Assembly: GCF_036013745.1 (NCBI RefSeq)
Contig: NZ_CP107880.1
Span: forward strand, 1 to 64,000
DNA length: 64,000 nt
From: Streptomyces sp. NBC_00483
Lineage (GTDB): Bacteria; Actinomycetota; Actinomycetes; Streptomycetales; Streptomycetaceae
Direction of reading: 5' to 3'
Within the stretch, counting starts at the first letter, position 1; the number at the start of each line of letters is the position of its first letter. Of the stretch, positions 43,312 to 52,123 are shown piece after piece. A model generated the notes under the pieces. The model searched no databases, had not been told where the DNA came from, and saw nothing but the letters and a program-made list of their open reading frames with translations. A program made the translations under genes and the position numbers.

Positions 43312-43766
43312 CGGCCAAGCGCGGGCTCGGCCCGCTGTATTACGGGACGGTCCAGCAGCCCTGGAGCCGTGGAGCCGCGGCCGGAGGCTGGGTTCTCACC
43401 AGCGGCATCGACGGCGTCGTCGACGACTCGGGGGCCACTCTGTCGGGCGTCGGAGCCCAGACCGTCATGGTCCTCGACCGCATCCGGACGATCCTCGCCG
43501 ACGCGGGCTGCGCCGTCGACGACATCGTGGCGCTCGACCAGTACCTGGCCGATCCCGCCGAGCGGGCCGAGTACATGGACGTACGGGACCGGTGGCTCGC
43601 CGAGCACGGTCCCGGCCTGTACGCCCGGCGCGACTACGCGTCCCTGCTGATCTATCCGCGCCTGGCCACCCCTCAGATGCGGGTGGAGATCCGGGCGACC
43701 GCCTGTCTCCCCGAGCCGACCCATCCGACCCACCCGACCCATCCGACCCCGCAGGAGGGTTCATGA
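43308..43766 (+). CDS. RidA (YjgF/YER057c/UK114) family protein
   Basis: 152 residues. Trp and Gly pattern SRGAAAGGWVLTSGIDGVVD, QTVMVLDRIRTILADAGCAV and the end MRVEIRATACLPEP fit the trimeric RidA fold; the usual C-terminal E..A and conserved Arg are present in VEIRATA. RidA deaminates reactive enamines/imines, and RutC does a related step in uracil degradation. A short TH-P repeat (PTHPTHPTHPT) ends the protein. ATGA overlaps on both sides. Confidence 0.9.
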   Translation: MTAKRGLGPLYYGTVQQPWSRGAAAGGWVLTSGIDGVVDDSGATLSGVGAQTVMVLDRIRTILADAGCAVDDIVALDQYLADPAERAEYMDVRDRWLAEHGPGLYARRDYASLLIYPRLATPQMRVEIRATACLPEPTHPTHPTHPTPQEGS

Positions 43767-44560
43767 CATCCCCGTCGCGCCGTTTCGCCGAGTTGAGCAG
43801 GGCCCAGGTCCGGGAGCGGTGCTCCGGCGCCTCCGTCGCGATCCTGCCGGTCGGCGCCGTCGAGCAGCACGGCCCGCACCTCCCCCTGATCACCGACGCG
43901 CTCGTCGCGGAGGCCGCGAGCGCGGCGGCCGTGGACTCCTACGGTGAGGCGCTCGATCTGTGGCTGCTGCCGACGCTGGGCTACGGCCGGTCCGTGGAAC
44001 ACGAGTGGTCACCGGGGACCCTGTCCCTGTCGACCGGCACGTTCGCCGCCGTGCTCGCCGACCTCGGCCGGAGCGTCGCCACGGCCGGGATCCGTCGGCT
44101 GGTCCTGGTCAATGGGCACGGCGGCAACAGCTCCGAGATCCAGACGATGCTGCGCGACCTCCGCAGGGCCCACGGACTCATGACCTTCGCCGTGAACGCC
44201 TTCCCGCCACCGGAGGAGGATCCGTTCGCCGGGATCGAGCAGGGGCAGGGCATCCACGGCGGGGCGGGCGAGACGTCGCTGATGCTGCACCTGCGCCCGG
44301 ATCTCGTCGACATGGGCGCCGCCGCGCCACGTCTGCCCCGCGGCCTGAACAAGAACACGCACGTCCGTTTCGGCGGCAGCGTGAGTTTCGGCTGGCTGTC
44401 CGACGACTTCGGTCCTGACGGCTACCTGGGCGACCCGACGCAGGCGACCGCGGACGCCGGGCGGCGGGCCTTCGACGCGATGACCGCGCAGCTCGGTGAG
44501 CAGCTGGACGAGATCGCCCGCTTCGACTTCACCAACCACCTTGCCGGGCCCGCGTTCTGA
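43763..44560 (+). CDS. Creatininase family amidohydrolase
   Basis: 265 residues from ATG 43763. Metal ligands recognisable: E34 and H36 in VEQHGPHLPL, D45, H119 in NGHGGNSS and E170 in GGAGETS, the binuclear centre of creatininase, FAPy deformylase and related cyclic-amide hydrolases. In this operon it is the natural candidate for opening an oxidised ring or cleaving an acyclic amide. Substrate not deducible. Confidence 0.92.
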   Translation: MTSPSRRFAELSRAQVRERCSGASVAILPVGAVEQHGPHLPLITDALVAEAASAAAVDSYGEALDLWLLPTLGYGRSVEHEWSPGTLSLSTGTFAAVLADLGRSVATAGIRRLVLVNGHGGNSSEIQTMLRDLRRAHGLMTFAVNAFPPPEEDPFAGIEQGQGIHGGAGETSLMLHLRPDLVDMGAAAPRLPRGLNKNTHVRFGGSVSFGWLSDDFGPDGYLGDPTQATADAGRRAFDAMTAQLGEQLDEIARFDFTNHLAGPAF

Positions 44561-44615
44561 ACGGCGCCCGCCCCCCTATATCCCGCCCCCCTATTTCCCG
44601 TACGAAGGGACCGTC

Positions 44616-45788
44616 ATGCCCGCACCGCAGTACGGCGACTACCAGTACGAGATCTACTTCGACGCCCTCGACGGCATCGCCCCACGCTTCCCGGTCGACG
44701 CCACGTCGCTCGAACGCAAGGCCGCCGAGGTGCTCCCCTGGTGGGTGCACTCCTACGTCGCCGGCGGGTGCGGCGACGAGGGCACGCAGCGTGCGAACGT
44801 GTCGGCGTTCGCCCACCACGGGATCGTGCCGCGGATGCTCAACGGGGCCTATGAACGGGACCTGTCGGTCGACCTCTTCGGGATGTCGCTGCCCAGTCCG
44901 CTGTTCATGGCACCGATCGGGGTGATCGGCCTGTGCAGCCAGGACTTCCACGGCGACATCGCCGTCGCCAAGGCTTCGGCGCGCACCGGCGTCCCGATGG
45001 TCGGCTCCGTGCTCATGCAGGACCCGATGGAGGACGTCGCACCGCACGCCGGTGACACCCCGGGGATGTTCCAGCTCTACGTTCCCCGCGACCGCGACCT
45101 GGCGGCGAGTCTGGTCGAACGCGCGGAAACGGCCGGATACCGCGCGATCGTGGTCACCGTCGACACCTGGACGACGGGCTGGCGACCGCGGGACCTCAAC
45201 ACGGGCAATTTTCCGCAGCTGCGCGGGCTCGTCCTGGAGAACTACTTCTCGGATCCGACGTTCCTCAAGCGGCTCGCCGCCCCTCCGTCCGAGGACCTGC
45301 GCGCGGCGGTCCGGGAGTGGATCGGGATCTGGGCCAACTCCCTGCAGTGGGACGACCTGCCCTGGCTGCGCTCGCTCACCTCGCTGCCGATCCTGCTCAA
45401 GGGCATCTGCCATCCTGACGACGTCCGCCGTGCCCGCGACGTCGGAATCGACGGCATCTACTGCTCCAACCACGGCGGCCGCCAGGCCAACGGCGGACTG
45501 CCTGCCCTGGACGCACTGCCCGGCGTGGTCGAGGCCGCCGACGGGATGCCGGTGCTGTTCGACTCCGGTGTTCGCTCCGGATCCGATGTGGCGAAGGCAC
45601 TCGCACTGGGTGCGACAGCGGTCGGGGTGGGGCGACCGTACGCCTACGCGCTCGCGGTCGGGGGCGCGGACGGCGTGGTGTCCCAACTGCGGGCAATTCT
45701 CGCCGAGTTGGACCTCCTGATGGCGATCGACGGGTTCCCTGCCCTGGCCGACCTGCGGGCCGCGGGCACCGTACCGGTCAGGGGCTGA
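44616..45788 (+). CDS. FMN-dependent alpha-hydroxy-acid oxidizing protein (lactate 2-monooxygenase-like)
   Basis: 390 residues from ATG 44616 with GAAGGGA. Catalytic His286 in SNHGGRQ, Lys262 in ILLKGI, FMN phosphate loop FDSGVRSGSDVAKALALGA. The substrate-binding Tyr/Arg region WWVHSYVAGGCGDE matches the lactate oxidase/monooxygenase family. Could oxidise a 2-hydroxy acid released by ring opening. 55-base gap after the creatininase-like gene; same operon by direction. Confidence 0.92.
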   Translation: MPAPQYGDYQYEIYFDALDGIAPRFPVDATSLERKAAEVLPWWVHSYVAGGCGDEGTQRANVSAFAHHGIVPRMLNGAYERDLSVDLFGMSLPSPLFMAPIGVIGLCSQDFHGDIAVAKASARTGVPMVGSVLMQDPMEDVAPHAGDTPGMFQLYVPRDRDLAASLVERAETAGYRAIVVTVDTWTTGWRPRDLNTGNFPQLRGLVLENYFSDPTFLKRLAAPPSEDLRAAVREWIGIWANSLQWDDLPWLRSLTSLPILLKGICHPDDVRRARDVGIDGIYCSNHGGRQANGGLPALDALPGVVEAADGMPVLFDSGVRSGSDVAKALALGATAVGVGRPYAYALAVGGADGVVSQLRAILAELDLLMAIDGFPALADLRAAGTVPVRG

Positions 45789-45841
45789 CCTCCGCACGCG
45801 TACACCCTCCGCTACCGGCACACGGAACGGGAGAGAGACAC

Positions 45842-46342
45842 ATGAACACAGAGCAACTGCCGTCGTTCCGCGATGTCCTGGGCCACTTCGCGTCCGGCGT
45901 GACCGTGGTGACGGGGATCGGCGAGGACGGCCCGGTGGGCTTCACATGTCAGTCGTTCTCGTCACTGTCGTTGGAGCCACCGCAGATCATCATCCTGCCG
46001 GGACGGTCGTCCACCACCTGGCCGCGGATCGCGGCCGGCGGCCGGTTCTGCGTCAATATCCTCGCCGACCACCAGGACGACATCAGCACGACCTTCGCGA
46101 CGTCGGGCATCGACAAGTTCGCCGGTGTCGCGTGGACCCGGTCCCCGTCGGGGTTGCCGCGGCTGGACGGGACGTGCGCGTGGCTCGACTGCACGGTCGC
46201 GGCGGTCCACCCCGGTGGGGATCACCTCATCGTCGTCGGCGCGGTGGACGATCTGGGGGCCGCGCTGCACGCCCGCCCCCTGTTGTTCCATCGCGGCCTC
46301 TACGCGGGGATGACCGGGCTGCAGCCACAGACCGCGCAATGA
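45842..46342 (+). CDS. Flavin reductase domain protein (HpaC/RutF-like)
   Basis: 166 residues. VLGHFASGVTVVTG, GFTCQSFSSLSLEPPQIIIL, FCVNILADHQ and PLLFHRGLY are the standard order of short-chain flavin reductases that supply reduced FMN or FAD to partner monooxygenases. The only obvious partner in reach is the LLM enzyme at 40496. GGGAGAGAG precedes the ATG. Last gene of the operon. Confidence 0.92.
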   Translation: MNTEQLPSFRDVLGHFASGVTVVTGIGEDGPVGFTCQSFSSLSLEPPQIIILPGRSSTTWPRIAAGGRFCVNILADHQDDISTTFATSGIDKFAGVAWTRSPSGLPRLDGTCAWLDCTVAAVHPGGDHLIVVGAVDDLGAALHARPLLFHRGLYAGMTGLQPQTAQ

Positions 46343-46351
46343 ACCCATGCG

Positions 46352-47410
46352 TCAGGTGCCCAACGGCACGTCCTTGCCGGAGAGTTGGGCGCGGATTCCC
46401 TCGTTCGTGACCGTGATGTCCCGCAGGCGCAGGTCGCCGGGCATGTCCTTGGGCAGTTGGGCCGAGAACTCCATCTTCTGTGCGACCTTCGGCTCTTGCA
46501 GCTTCTGCAGGCCCTGGATCAGTGACGGGTCGATACCGGCGGGCTTGAGCAGCGCAGGGTGGTCGGCCAGCGTGTCCAGGGCGCCGCCCTTCATGAGCTT
46601 TCCGGGGAGGAGTCGCTGTCCCGTGGCCTGTTCGGTCTCGCGTTGGTCCATCTTGTTGATGGTGGGTGCGGCCAGTTGCAGGCCGCCGCCCTTGCCCGGG
46701 GTGTAGGTGAGCAGGCCCGGGACCACGATCTTGGTGTCTTCCACGGACAGTGCCAGGCCCCGGTCGCCGGTCCGCTCCAAGTGCGCGCGGCCACGGATCT
46801 GGGCCTTCTTTCCGGCGACCGGGAGATCGCCCTTGGCCTGCACCGTGTTGCGCTGCTTGCCGGGGGCCAACGTCACCTGGGATGCGCCGACTTCGCGGTT
46901 GAGGTCGTCGAAGGACAGGAACACGTCGCCGCGGACCTTGCTCAGGACGGCGCCCTTGACTGAGGACGGGAGGCTGCCGACGATCCGGATGTCGTCGACC
47001 GATCCCTTCACCTGCGCGACCGAGACCGGCCCCGCGGGCACGTGGGGCACGTTGACCTCCACGTTGTCGATGTTGCCCATGGCGACCTGGCCCAGGAAGG
47101 GGAAGCTGTTGATGTGCACCTCGGGCTCGGCGTGCAGCTTCAGCGATTCCTGCACCTTCTCGGCCGCCATGTTCTCGGCGTAGAGCACCGCCCAGCGGTC
47201 CCCCAGCGCGAGGAACGCGAGCACCACGACGAGCGTCGCCGTCACCTTCGCCGCCGTACGAGCGGGGGAACGCAGCACCCTGCGCGCCGCACGTCGGCGG
47301 GCCTTGCGGGCCTTGCGGTCCAAGGGGGCGTCGTCGTCGCCCGGGGCAGATGCCTGGTCGGGGATGTGTGCCGTGGAGTCTTCGGGAGGGCCGTTCTCAA
47401 TCACCGCCAC
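46352..47410 (-). CDS. DUF2993 (LmeA-like) membrane-anchored lipid-binding-type protein
   Basis: 352 residues from a GTG at 47410 (47404 is also possible). A basic cytoplasmic segment (RKARKARRRAARRVLRSPAR) precedes one membrane helix (VTATLVVVLAFLALG), then an extracytoplasmic beta-rich domain (VHINSFPFLGQVAMGNIDNV; LTLAPGK-like turns) typical of DUF2993. Mycobacterial LmeA binds phospholipids and helps lipomannan maturation; this is the nearest functional hint. Convergent with the flavin reductase gene. Confidence 0.85.
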   Translation of the reverse strand: MAVIENGPPEDSTAHIPDQASAPGDDDAPLDRKARKARRRAARRVLRSPARTAAKVTATLVVVLAFLALGDRWAVLYAENMAAEKVQESLKLHAEPEVHINSFPFLGQVAMGNIDNVEVNVPHVPAGPVSVAQVKGSVDDIRIVGSLPSSVKGAVLSKVRGDVFLSFDDLNREVGASQVTLAPGKQRNTVQAKGDLPVAGKKAQIRGRAHLERTGDRGLALSVEDTKIVVPGLLTYTPGKGGGLQLAAPTINKMDQRETEQATGQRLLPGKLMKGGALDTLADHPALLKPAGIDPSLIQGLQKLQEPKVAQKMEFSAQLPKDMPGDLRLRDITVTNEGIRAQLSGKDVPLGT

Positions 47411-47589
47411 ATACGAACACAGGACCGCGCCCTCACCCAAGTCCCGGTCCCACGACCCGTGCCGTACCCGTGAAGATTGCGTATCGACCCCGCGCACCGG
47501 CAAGAAGACCCGCAGTTCACGATGCTTACCTGCGGGGGTACGGCCGACCAGCCGACGGAAGACCGACCGCAAGAACGGGGAGCAACACC

Positions 47590-47904
47590 ATGGCCAACCT
47601 TCACCTGAAGACGCTGAAGTGCATCGAGACCGAGGACTGGGTCGGCCACGACGATCCCAAGCTCGCCGTGAACGGCCAGAACATCCTGCTCCCGAGCATG
47701 AGCGGGGGCCAGAAGTACGCCATCGACGAGTACCACGCCTTCGACGGCGAGGTCACCATCACGCTCCACGAAGCCGATGGCCTCCCGGGCGACAGAAGTG
47801 ACCTCCTGGGATCGCACACGCTGACCGAGGAGGGCAGCGGCATCCTCAACTTCACCAAGGACGGGGCCAATTACCAGCTCTCCTACACCCTCACCCGGCC
47901 CTGA
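47590..47904 (+). CDS. Small secreted-effector-like beta protein, unknown function
   Basis: 104 residues from ATG 47590 with GGGGAGC. Sequence such as LHLKTLKCIETEDWVGHDDP and GEVTITLHEADG, TKDGANYQLSYTLTRP suggests a compact beta-sandwich with acidic loops, reminiscent of small C2-like modules, but no signal peptide is seen. I do not recognise a named family. Convergent with the MFS gene. Confidence 0.7.
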   Translation: MANLHLKTLKCIETEDWVGHDDPKLAVNGQNILLPSMSGGQKYAIDEYHAFDGEVTITLHEADGLPGDRSDLLGSHTLTEEGSGILNFTKDGANYQLSYTLTRP

Positions 47905-47919
47905 TCCAGACGGCAGACA

Positions 47920-49464
47920 TCAGCCCTGACCCACCGGCGCGGCCGCGACAAGGCGGCGGCCGCGCTGCGCGCGGTGGCCGGTGTCCGTGAGCAGGCGGCC
48001 GTTCGTCTCCGGGGCCCAGGCGAGCGCGGTCACACCTCCGATGAGGGAGACCACGCCCATGCCGGCCATGCACCAGCCCAGGCCGAGGTGTTCCAGGCCG
48101 AGGGGCAGCAGGAAGGTGCCGACGGCCGCGCCGATCCTGCTCGCGGCGGAGGCGAGGCCCACGCCCGAGGTGCGGATCGCGGTGGGGAAGACCTCTTCGG
48201 GGTAGACGCCCGGCAGGATGCTCATGATCCCGTACGAGAAGAGGTAGCCGAAGAAGCAGGCGGTGCCCGCCCACACCGGCAGCCGGTGGCCGAGGGCGAC
48301 CAGGAAGAGGGCGAGCGCGCAGCCGAACATCGGCCAGATCAGGATCTTGCGGCGGCCCACCTTGTCGACCAGGAACCAGCCGGTGACGGCCCCGACCAGC
48401 GCGACGATCGTCCCGAGCAGTGCCCCGGCCAGCGCCGAGCTGCCCATGCCGATCGCGGTGAGGACGGTCGGCTGGAAGAAGGTCAGGGCGAAGTAGGGCA
48501 GCACGATGCAGATCCAGAACGTGCACACGAAGACGGTGCGCAGAATGTAGTCCGGGGAGAAGAGCATCGAGTAGCGCGTGTCCTCGGCCTGTTCGGCGTG
48601 GATGTCGGCCGTGTCGGCGTCGATGTCGGCTGTGTCGGCATCGAGGGTGGTACGTGTCCCGGTGGCGCCGAAGGACTCGGTCAGGACCTCAAGTGCCTCT
48701 TCGCGGCGGCCCTTTGACATCAGCCAGCGTGGGGACTCCGGCAGTCCGTGCCGGAGCATCAGACAGATCACCGCGGGTACGGCGCTCGCGGCGAGCGTGA
48801 TGTTCCAGGCGGACGGCCAGTGGCTGTTGATCAGGTATCCGATGAGGTACGCCACCACGTAGCCGACGTTCCACAGGATCTCGAGGACACCGAGATAGTT
48901 GCCGCGCCGCACGCGCGGCGCGAATTCGGCGAGCAGCGGGGAGCCGATCGAGTAGTCGGCGCCCACCGCGAGGCCCATCACCAGGCCGAGGACCATGACC
49001 TGCCAGGGGGCGGTCACGAACAGCATGAGCACCGCGCCGGCCAGGAACACCGACAGGTCGATCGTGAACATCGGGCGGCGGCCGACCCGGTCGGTCAGAT
49101 AGCCGAGGAAGAGGCCGCCGAAGAAGGTGCCGACGAGTGTCGACGACGAAATCAGGGTGGCCCAGGTGAGGGTGACGCCGATCTCGCGGGACATCGCGCT
49201 GCCGGCCAGCGCGGAGGCGACGGAGGCGAACACGAACCCGTCGATGAACATGCCGCCGCCGGTGGCTGCGGTCAGTCGCCACAGGAAGCGGCGTGGGTCA
49301 CGGGTGCTGCCTCCGGGGTGGGAGACCCCCTCGGGTGAATGCGCGGCTCGAGACGACAAGGCGGCGTGGGTCCTTTCCCTGTGCGGTCGCCGGGTCGGCC
49401 CGGCCACCCAGTTAGGTGTAGGACGCACGCGCCCCGAAGTTCCGGTGGCATTCCCGTACTTCAC
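47920..49464 (-). CDS. MFS transporter, sugar porter type
   Basis: 514 residues from the GTG at 49464, preceded by GAGGAGAT. Twelve helices; loop 2-3 motif GYLTDRVGRRPMF, loop 8-9 DKVGRRKIL, and PESPRWLMSKGRREEALEVL are sugar porter signatures. The central loop contains a small duplication, DADTADIDADTADI. About 60 basic/Pro residues precede helix 1, longer than usual. Substrate unknown. Confidence 0.9.
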   Translation of the reverse strand: MKYGNATGTSGRVRPTPNWVAGPTRRPHRERTHAALSSRAAHSPEGVSHPGGSTRDPRRFLWRLTAATGGGMFIDGFVFASVASALAGSAMSREIGVTLTWATLISSSTLVGTFFGGLFLGYLTDRVGRRPMFTIDLSVFLAGAVLMLFVTAPWQVMVLGLVMGLAVGADYSIGSPLLAEFAPRVRRGNYLGVLEILWNVGYVVAYLIGYLINSHWPSAWNITLAASAVPAVICLMLRHGLPESPRWLMSKGRREEALEVLTESFGATGTRTTLDADTADIDADTADIHAEQAEDTRYSMLFSPDYILRTVFVCTFWICIVLPYFALTFFQPTVLTAIGMGSSALAGALLGTIVALVGAVTGWFLVDKVGRRKILIWPMFGCALALFLVALGHRLPVWAGTACFFGYLFSYGIMSILPGVYPEEVFPTAIRTSGVGLASAASRIGAAVGTFLLPLGLEHLGLGWCMAGMGVVSLIGGVTALAWAPETNGRLLTDTGHRAQRGRRLVAAAPVGQG

Positions 49465-49569
49465 GGGATCTCCTCGCAGTGACGAGCCAGGACATCCCGC
49501 GGGGCGGGGCACATCAGGGCGAACCGTCCCAGGACCGCGCGGGACCGCGCCGGCTCGCGTCGGCCCGCC

Positions 49570-50157
49570 TCAGCCCGCGTCCGTCAGCTCCAGGGACAGC
49601 CGGGAGGTCACCGCATCCGCGAGTGCCGCCGCCGCGTCCTCACCGAGTCGCGCCGAGCGGGCATGGTCGCGCACCAAGCGGCGTACGGCGTCGAGTTGGG
49701 CCGCGGTGAGGGAGCGGATCGTGGGAGGGGGCTGGCGCCGCCGGCGGAACAGGTGGTGCAGCAGCGGCGTGCGGCGTCGCGAGCGGCCGTCGATGGCCCG
49801 GCAGGTGGTGCGCCGAGCCGCCTCGTCCAGCGCCAGCCACACCACCGGGGTGACCGGCGCGGTCACATCCACGTGACCGCATTCGAGCGATCCCATGTGC
49901 GGGTCGGTGTGCGAGTCCAGGTGCAGGTCGGTGTGCGAGTCAGTGCGCGGGTCCACGTGCGGTTCCGCGTACGGCGCCGGATGCGACTCCATGTCTCGAA
50001 CTCGCCGCTCGAAGAGGCGGGTTACGCGGCCCTCGTCCAAGGGCGCCAGCTGGTCCAGCAACAGGACCTCGTCCGGCGCCACCTCGGCGACCACGTCCCG
50101 CACCACGTCACGCACCTTCGCGCCCACGACGGCCCTCCCGTCCGACCACCGGACCAT
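49570..50157 (-). CDS. Hypothetical protein with a His/Asp repeat
   Basis: 195 residues. VRDVVAEVAPDEVLLLDQLA begins a helical part; residues 65-92 hold a repeat of HxDxxTD/SHTD units (PHVDPRTDSHTDLHLDSH), then VWLALDEAARRTTCRAIDGR and a basic/Pro region. Composition after residue 95 looks coding. The repeat could bind metal. No family recognised; start uncertain. Confidence 0.5.
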   Translation of the reverse strand: MVRWSDGRAVVGAKVRDVVRDVVAEVAPDEVLLLDQLAPLDEGRVTRLFERRVRDMESHPAPYAEPHVDPRTDSHTDLHLDSHTDPHMGSLECGHVDVTAPVTPVVWLALDEAARRTTCRAIDGRSRRRTPLLHHLFRRRRQPPPTIRSLTAAQLDAVRRLVRDHARSARLGEDAAAALADAVTSRLSLELTDAG

Positions 50158-50240
50158 GGTGCCCGGCCGCCCCCGGCTTCGTCAGGACCAGTTCACGCCG
50201 CTCCTGAGCCGGTTCCGGTCCCCCGCGCGCCCCGGTCGGC

Positions 50241-51344
50241 TCACTGGAGCGCGTCCACCGCGGCGCGCACGGCCCGGGGTTGGCGGAGCAGGTCGGTGCT
50301 GTCCGACCACTGGTCCACGCCTCCCACCAGAGGCCGTTCACGTAGAGCCGGGTGTGTGAGGGTGCGGGCCAGGGCCTGGGCGAAGCGTTCGGCGTGCAGC
50401 ACCAGGAAGGGGCGGGAGTGGTAGGGGCGTCGGTTCGGGTCCAGTGGGGTGGTCAGTCCGGTCGCGTTGTGCAGCGTGGCCACGGCCTCGTAGGCGTCGC
50501 ACAAGTGCCGTTCCCGGGTGGGGTGATCCTGGGCCGTGAGCGCGCCGCGCAGCGACGGGGTAAGGGAGTCCGCCACCGGCAGCCGGCCGAAGGAGCTCCC
50601 GAGCCACTTGCTGTACGGAACGTAGCGCCGGTCCAGGAGCAGGCACAGGCGCATCAGGTCGCGCACGAGGCGGCCCGCCACCACGGCTGATCCGATGTCG
50701 TCGCCGCTCTCCGCGCAGCGGCCCACGAATGCCTCTTCCTGGGAGATGCGCTGCCACTGGCTCGCCAGCACGTACCGCCACACCTGTTCCGGGTACCACG
50801 CCAAGGTGCGCCGCAGGGCGGTGAGGGTGCCGGGCTCGTCGTGGAACACCATGCCGCCGGTGGTCTCGGCGAGCCGCTGCTGGGGCATGGCCAGCCATTC
50901 GTTCACGCTCGGCTCCGCGTCGGCCGCGTGCAGCCCGAGGTGTCCGGCCGCCCACTCGTCCACGGTGTGGAGGTCGACGCGGTGGTTGACCGGGCCGTCG
51001 GTGGCTTGCATGCGGCCGACCGGGTCCAGCGGGTTCCCGCTCTCCTGGAAGTGCGTGGGCCAGCCCCGTACGTGCTTGGGCAGCCGCTGTGCAAGGACGT
51101 CGTGGATACGCGCGCCGTGTTCGGCCCGGTCCTCGGGCGTCAGGAAGAGTTCCAGCCGTGGACCCCACTCGTGGTCAGCGGACCGTGGTGTGTCGAAGCC
51201 GAGTACCTCGGATCCACCGCCGATGCGGGCGGCCGCGTGACGCAGCCCGGGGAACGCCTCCCGCAGGATCGGCCGTACGGCCTCTTCGTACAGGGCCCTG
51301 GACAGTTCGAGGCCGGGGAGAAACCGGGCGTCGGAGTTCGTCAT
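50241..51344 (-). CDS. DUF4037 domain protein (nucleotidyltransferase-like)
   Basis: 367 residues from ATG 51344. GGGSEVLGFDTPRSADHEWG matches the nucleotidyltransferase-like GS...D..SDxEW pattern at the start of DUF4037 proteins, followed by NHRVDLHTVDEW and a helical C-terminal part (YVLASQWQRISQEEAFVGRC). Whether it transfers nucleotides is not established. Stand-alone gene. Confidence 0.85.
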   Translation of the reverse strand: MTNSDARFLPGLELSRALYEEAVRPILREAFPGLRHAAARIGGGSEVLGFDTPRSADHEWGPRLELFLTPEDRAEHGARIHDVLAQRLPKHVRGWPTHFQESGNPLDPVGRMQATDGPVNHRVDLHTVDEWAAGHLGLHAADAEPSVNEWLAMPQQRLAETTGGMVFHDEPGTLTALRRTLAWYPEQVWRYVLASQWQRISQEEAFVGRCAESGDDIGSAVVAGRLVRDLMRLCLLLDRRYVPYSKWLGSSFGRLPVADSLTPSLRGALTAQDHPTRERHLCDAYEAVATLHNATGLTTPLDPNRRPYHSRPFLVLHAERFAQALARTLTHPALRERPLVGGVDQWSDSTDLLRQPRAVRAAVDALQ

Positions 51345-51396
51345 GGCACCACTGTGCGGTACGCCCTTGCGTGCCGGTGGAGTCCGGGCCGGGCGC

Positions 51397-51813
51397 CTAT
51401 CGCAGTGCGGAGCCCGATCCCGCGCCGGCGTCCCGGTCCCCCAGTGTGTCCGTCGACCGGCCCGAGATCTTTTCGAGGGCCGCGGCGACATCGTCGTGCA
51501 CGCCAAGCGGCAGGCGGTCCGCCCCCACGGCGCGCAGCACGGCCTGCTCGGCGGCGTCCGCCACGACGGCCAGCGCGCCGCCGCCCGCCACCATGTCCAG
51601 ACCCGCCTCGACGAACTGCCGCGCCCCGTCGGCCCCGCAGAGTTCGGCGTCCTGGAAGTCCACCACCAGACCGGACTGACCCGTGGCGCCCAGCCGCCCC
51701 ATCAGTGCACCCAGCTCCGCCGCGGCATCGGCATCGAACCGGCCCACGACCTGCACGACCAGGACACCTCCGTCCTCCCAGCGCACAGGAAACCGAACCC
51801 GAGCCTGCCCCAT
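51397..51813 (-). CDS. STAS domain protein (anti-sigma factor antagonist-like)
   Basis: 138 residues from ATG 51813. VVQVVGRFDADAAAELGALM, GLVVDFQDAELCGADGARQF and GALAVVADAAEQAVLRAVGA give the beta-alpha order of STAS proteins. At the site where SpoIIAA-like proteins have a phosphorylatable Ser (usually DSSG), this protein has CGADG, so kinase control of the normal sort seems lost. A Gly/Asp/Ser tail follows residue 118. Confidence 0.82.
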   Translation of the reverse strand: MGQARVRFPVRWEDGGVLVVQVVGRFDADAAAELGALMGRLGATGQSGLVVDFQDAELCGADGARQFVEAGLDMVAGGGALAVVADAAEQAVLRAVGADRLPLGVHDDVAAALEKISGRSTDTLGDRDAGAGSGSALR

Positions 51814-52123
51814 AACCGTCCCTTCAGCCGCCGAGGCGTCCCTGTCACGCGCAGCGCCTCCGGCGGCGCGCCTACCCCCTCCCTGCCACTCCACGCATGT
51901 CGAAGGCCGACCCTGCGCGGCTCCCCCGGCACACCGGCCCATCATGCCCAGGTCCAGGCGGTCGGCGCGACGCTTGGCCCGCGTCGAGTCGTTCAGGACC
52001 TTCGGGCTCCGGTTCGCCGTGATCGAGGTGGCGGCCATGGAGTTCGAGGCGGGGCAAGCAAAATGATCACCGTTCGGCGACACCACGTACCTGTGCGGCA
52101 GCGGTGTGCATAGGGTCTCCGGC
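51814..52123. other. Intergenic stretch without a supported gene
   Basis: 310 bases between divergent STAS and VOC genes; presumably holds both promoters. No dyad or repeat stands out. Confidence 0.45.

Noticed and set aside
50160..50240. Short plus-strand frame with Pro/Arg-rich sequence
   Set aside because: No motif, opposite to gene ends, typical of shadow translation.
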